In this document: positions 5,742 to 5,989 of the stretch, in pieces | Numbering within the stretch: the stretch's first letter is position 1 | How the letters are laid out: each line of letters starts with the position of its first letter | Assembly (NCBI GenBank): GCA_038253885.1 | Contig: JBBSGP010000104.1 | Coordinates: 1 to 5,989, forward strand | Source of the DNA: JALZAQ01 sp038253885 | GTDB taxonomy: Bacteria > Gemmatimonadota > Gemmatimonadetes > Gemmatimonadales > Gemmatimonadaceae | Direction: 5' to 3' | Length of the DNA: 5,989 bases | Made by a program: the position numbers and the translations under genes | Notes under the pieces: model-generated | The model's database searches: none | The model's input: the letters and a program-made list of their open reading frames with translations, nothing else | Told to the model about the DNA's origin: nothing

Positions 5742-5989
5742 ATGAGAGTCGGACGCATGGGAGGGCTCTGTGCCCTTCTCGCAGCGGGGGGGGCCGTCGC
5801 TTGCGGAAGCCACGACGGGGGCCCGCCGAGCGAGGTGTTGTCGATCGCCATCCAGGGCGGAGACCAGCAGAGCGGGCCCGCGGGTGGCGTGCTCGCGCAG
5901 CCGCTACAGGTCGTGGTCAAGAACGCCACCGGCACCCCCGTACCAGGAGTCATCGTCGCGTTCGCGCGCGAGGTGGGCTCGGCGGCGCA
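5742..5989 (+). CDS. Predicted lipoprotein with Ig-like (Big-1-type) domain, 3' end outside window
   Basis: The reading frame is open from the ATG at 5742 to the window end, giving 82 codons plus two bases. Residues 1-21 form a lipoprotein signal peptide: basic residues R2 and R5, a short Ala/Gly/Leu hydrophobic stretch, and the lipobox AVAC with the lipidated Cys at 21. The mature part starts with a polar spacer (GSHDGGPPS), then VLSIAIQGGDQQSG, LAQPLQVVVKNATG and TPVPGVIVAFAREVG, a pattern typical of bacterial Ig-like group 1 (invasin/intimin type) domains. The protein is probably anchored in the outer membrane or envelope. Whether more repeats or an enzyme follow cannot be seen. It is divergent from dnaE and probably unrelated to it in function. 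A run of eight G bases (5786-5793) lies in the signal-peptide codons. The signal peptide and domain type are clear; ligand and role are unknown. Confidence 0.82.
   Translation, partial: MRVGRMGGLCALLAAGGAVACGSHDGGPPSEVLSIAIQGGDQQSGPAGGVLAQPLQVVVKNATGTPVPGVIVAFAREVGSAA

Noticed and set aside
5586..5813. Minus-strand ORF of 75 codons upstream of dnaE
   Set aside because: It starts inside the lipoprotein gene on the opposite strand, has an Arg/Ser/Pro-rich composition and no motif.
5708..5953. Minus-strand ORF of 81 codons
   Set aside because: It is antisense to the lipoprotein gene, which has a ribosome site, a signal peptide and an Ig-like domain.

Overview
The window is GC-rich, bacterial chromosomal DNA. 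It looks like an ordinary housekeeping locus rather than an accessory island. Three leftward genes fill about 91% of it: dnaE (DNA polymerase III alpha subunit), accA (acetyl-CoA carboxylase carboxyltransferase alpha) and a PSP1-family gene of the RicT/YaaT type, which runs off the left edge. At the right edge a rightward gene for a predicted lipoprotein with an Ig-like domain starts and is cut by the window end. High GC, a lipobox protein carrying a Big-1-like domain, and the dnaE-accA pair fit a Gram-negative-type soil or environmental bacterium. The Ig-like lipoprotein style recalls Gemmatimonadota, but that placement is a guess from protein character and not a demonstrated identity.

Layout from right to left on the minus strand: an intergenic region of 292 bases (5450-5741) holds a perfect TATAAT -10 element facing dnaE, a leader of about 100 nt with a 7-bp hairpin, then dnaE (5449-1889). 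The dnaE stop overlaps the accA start (ATGA). accA (1892-924) ends two bases before the start of the PSP1 gene (921 to beyond base 1). The three genes are therefore very probably one translationally coupled transcript linking replication, fatty-acid synthesis and a protein of the RNA-maturation/Fe-S type. On the plus strand, the lipoprotein gene starts at 5742 with a Shine-Dalgarno sequence inside a small palindrome.

Points of interest are modest. The -10 region is nearly palindromic and could fire in both directions. The PHP domain of DnaE keeps what looks like a full set of metal ligands, so it may proofread. AccA has a changed version of a usually near-invariant motif. The PSP1 protein has lost one conserved cysteine and has an extra CxxC pair. 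The lipoprotein has a G8 tract in its signal peptide. I found no mobile element, CRISPR array, RNA gene or clear intrinsic terminator, and no convincing new biological system.
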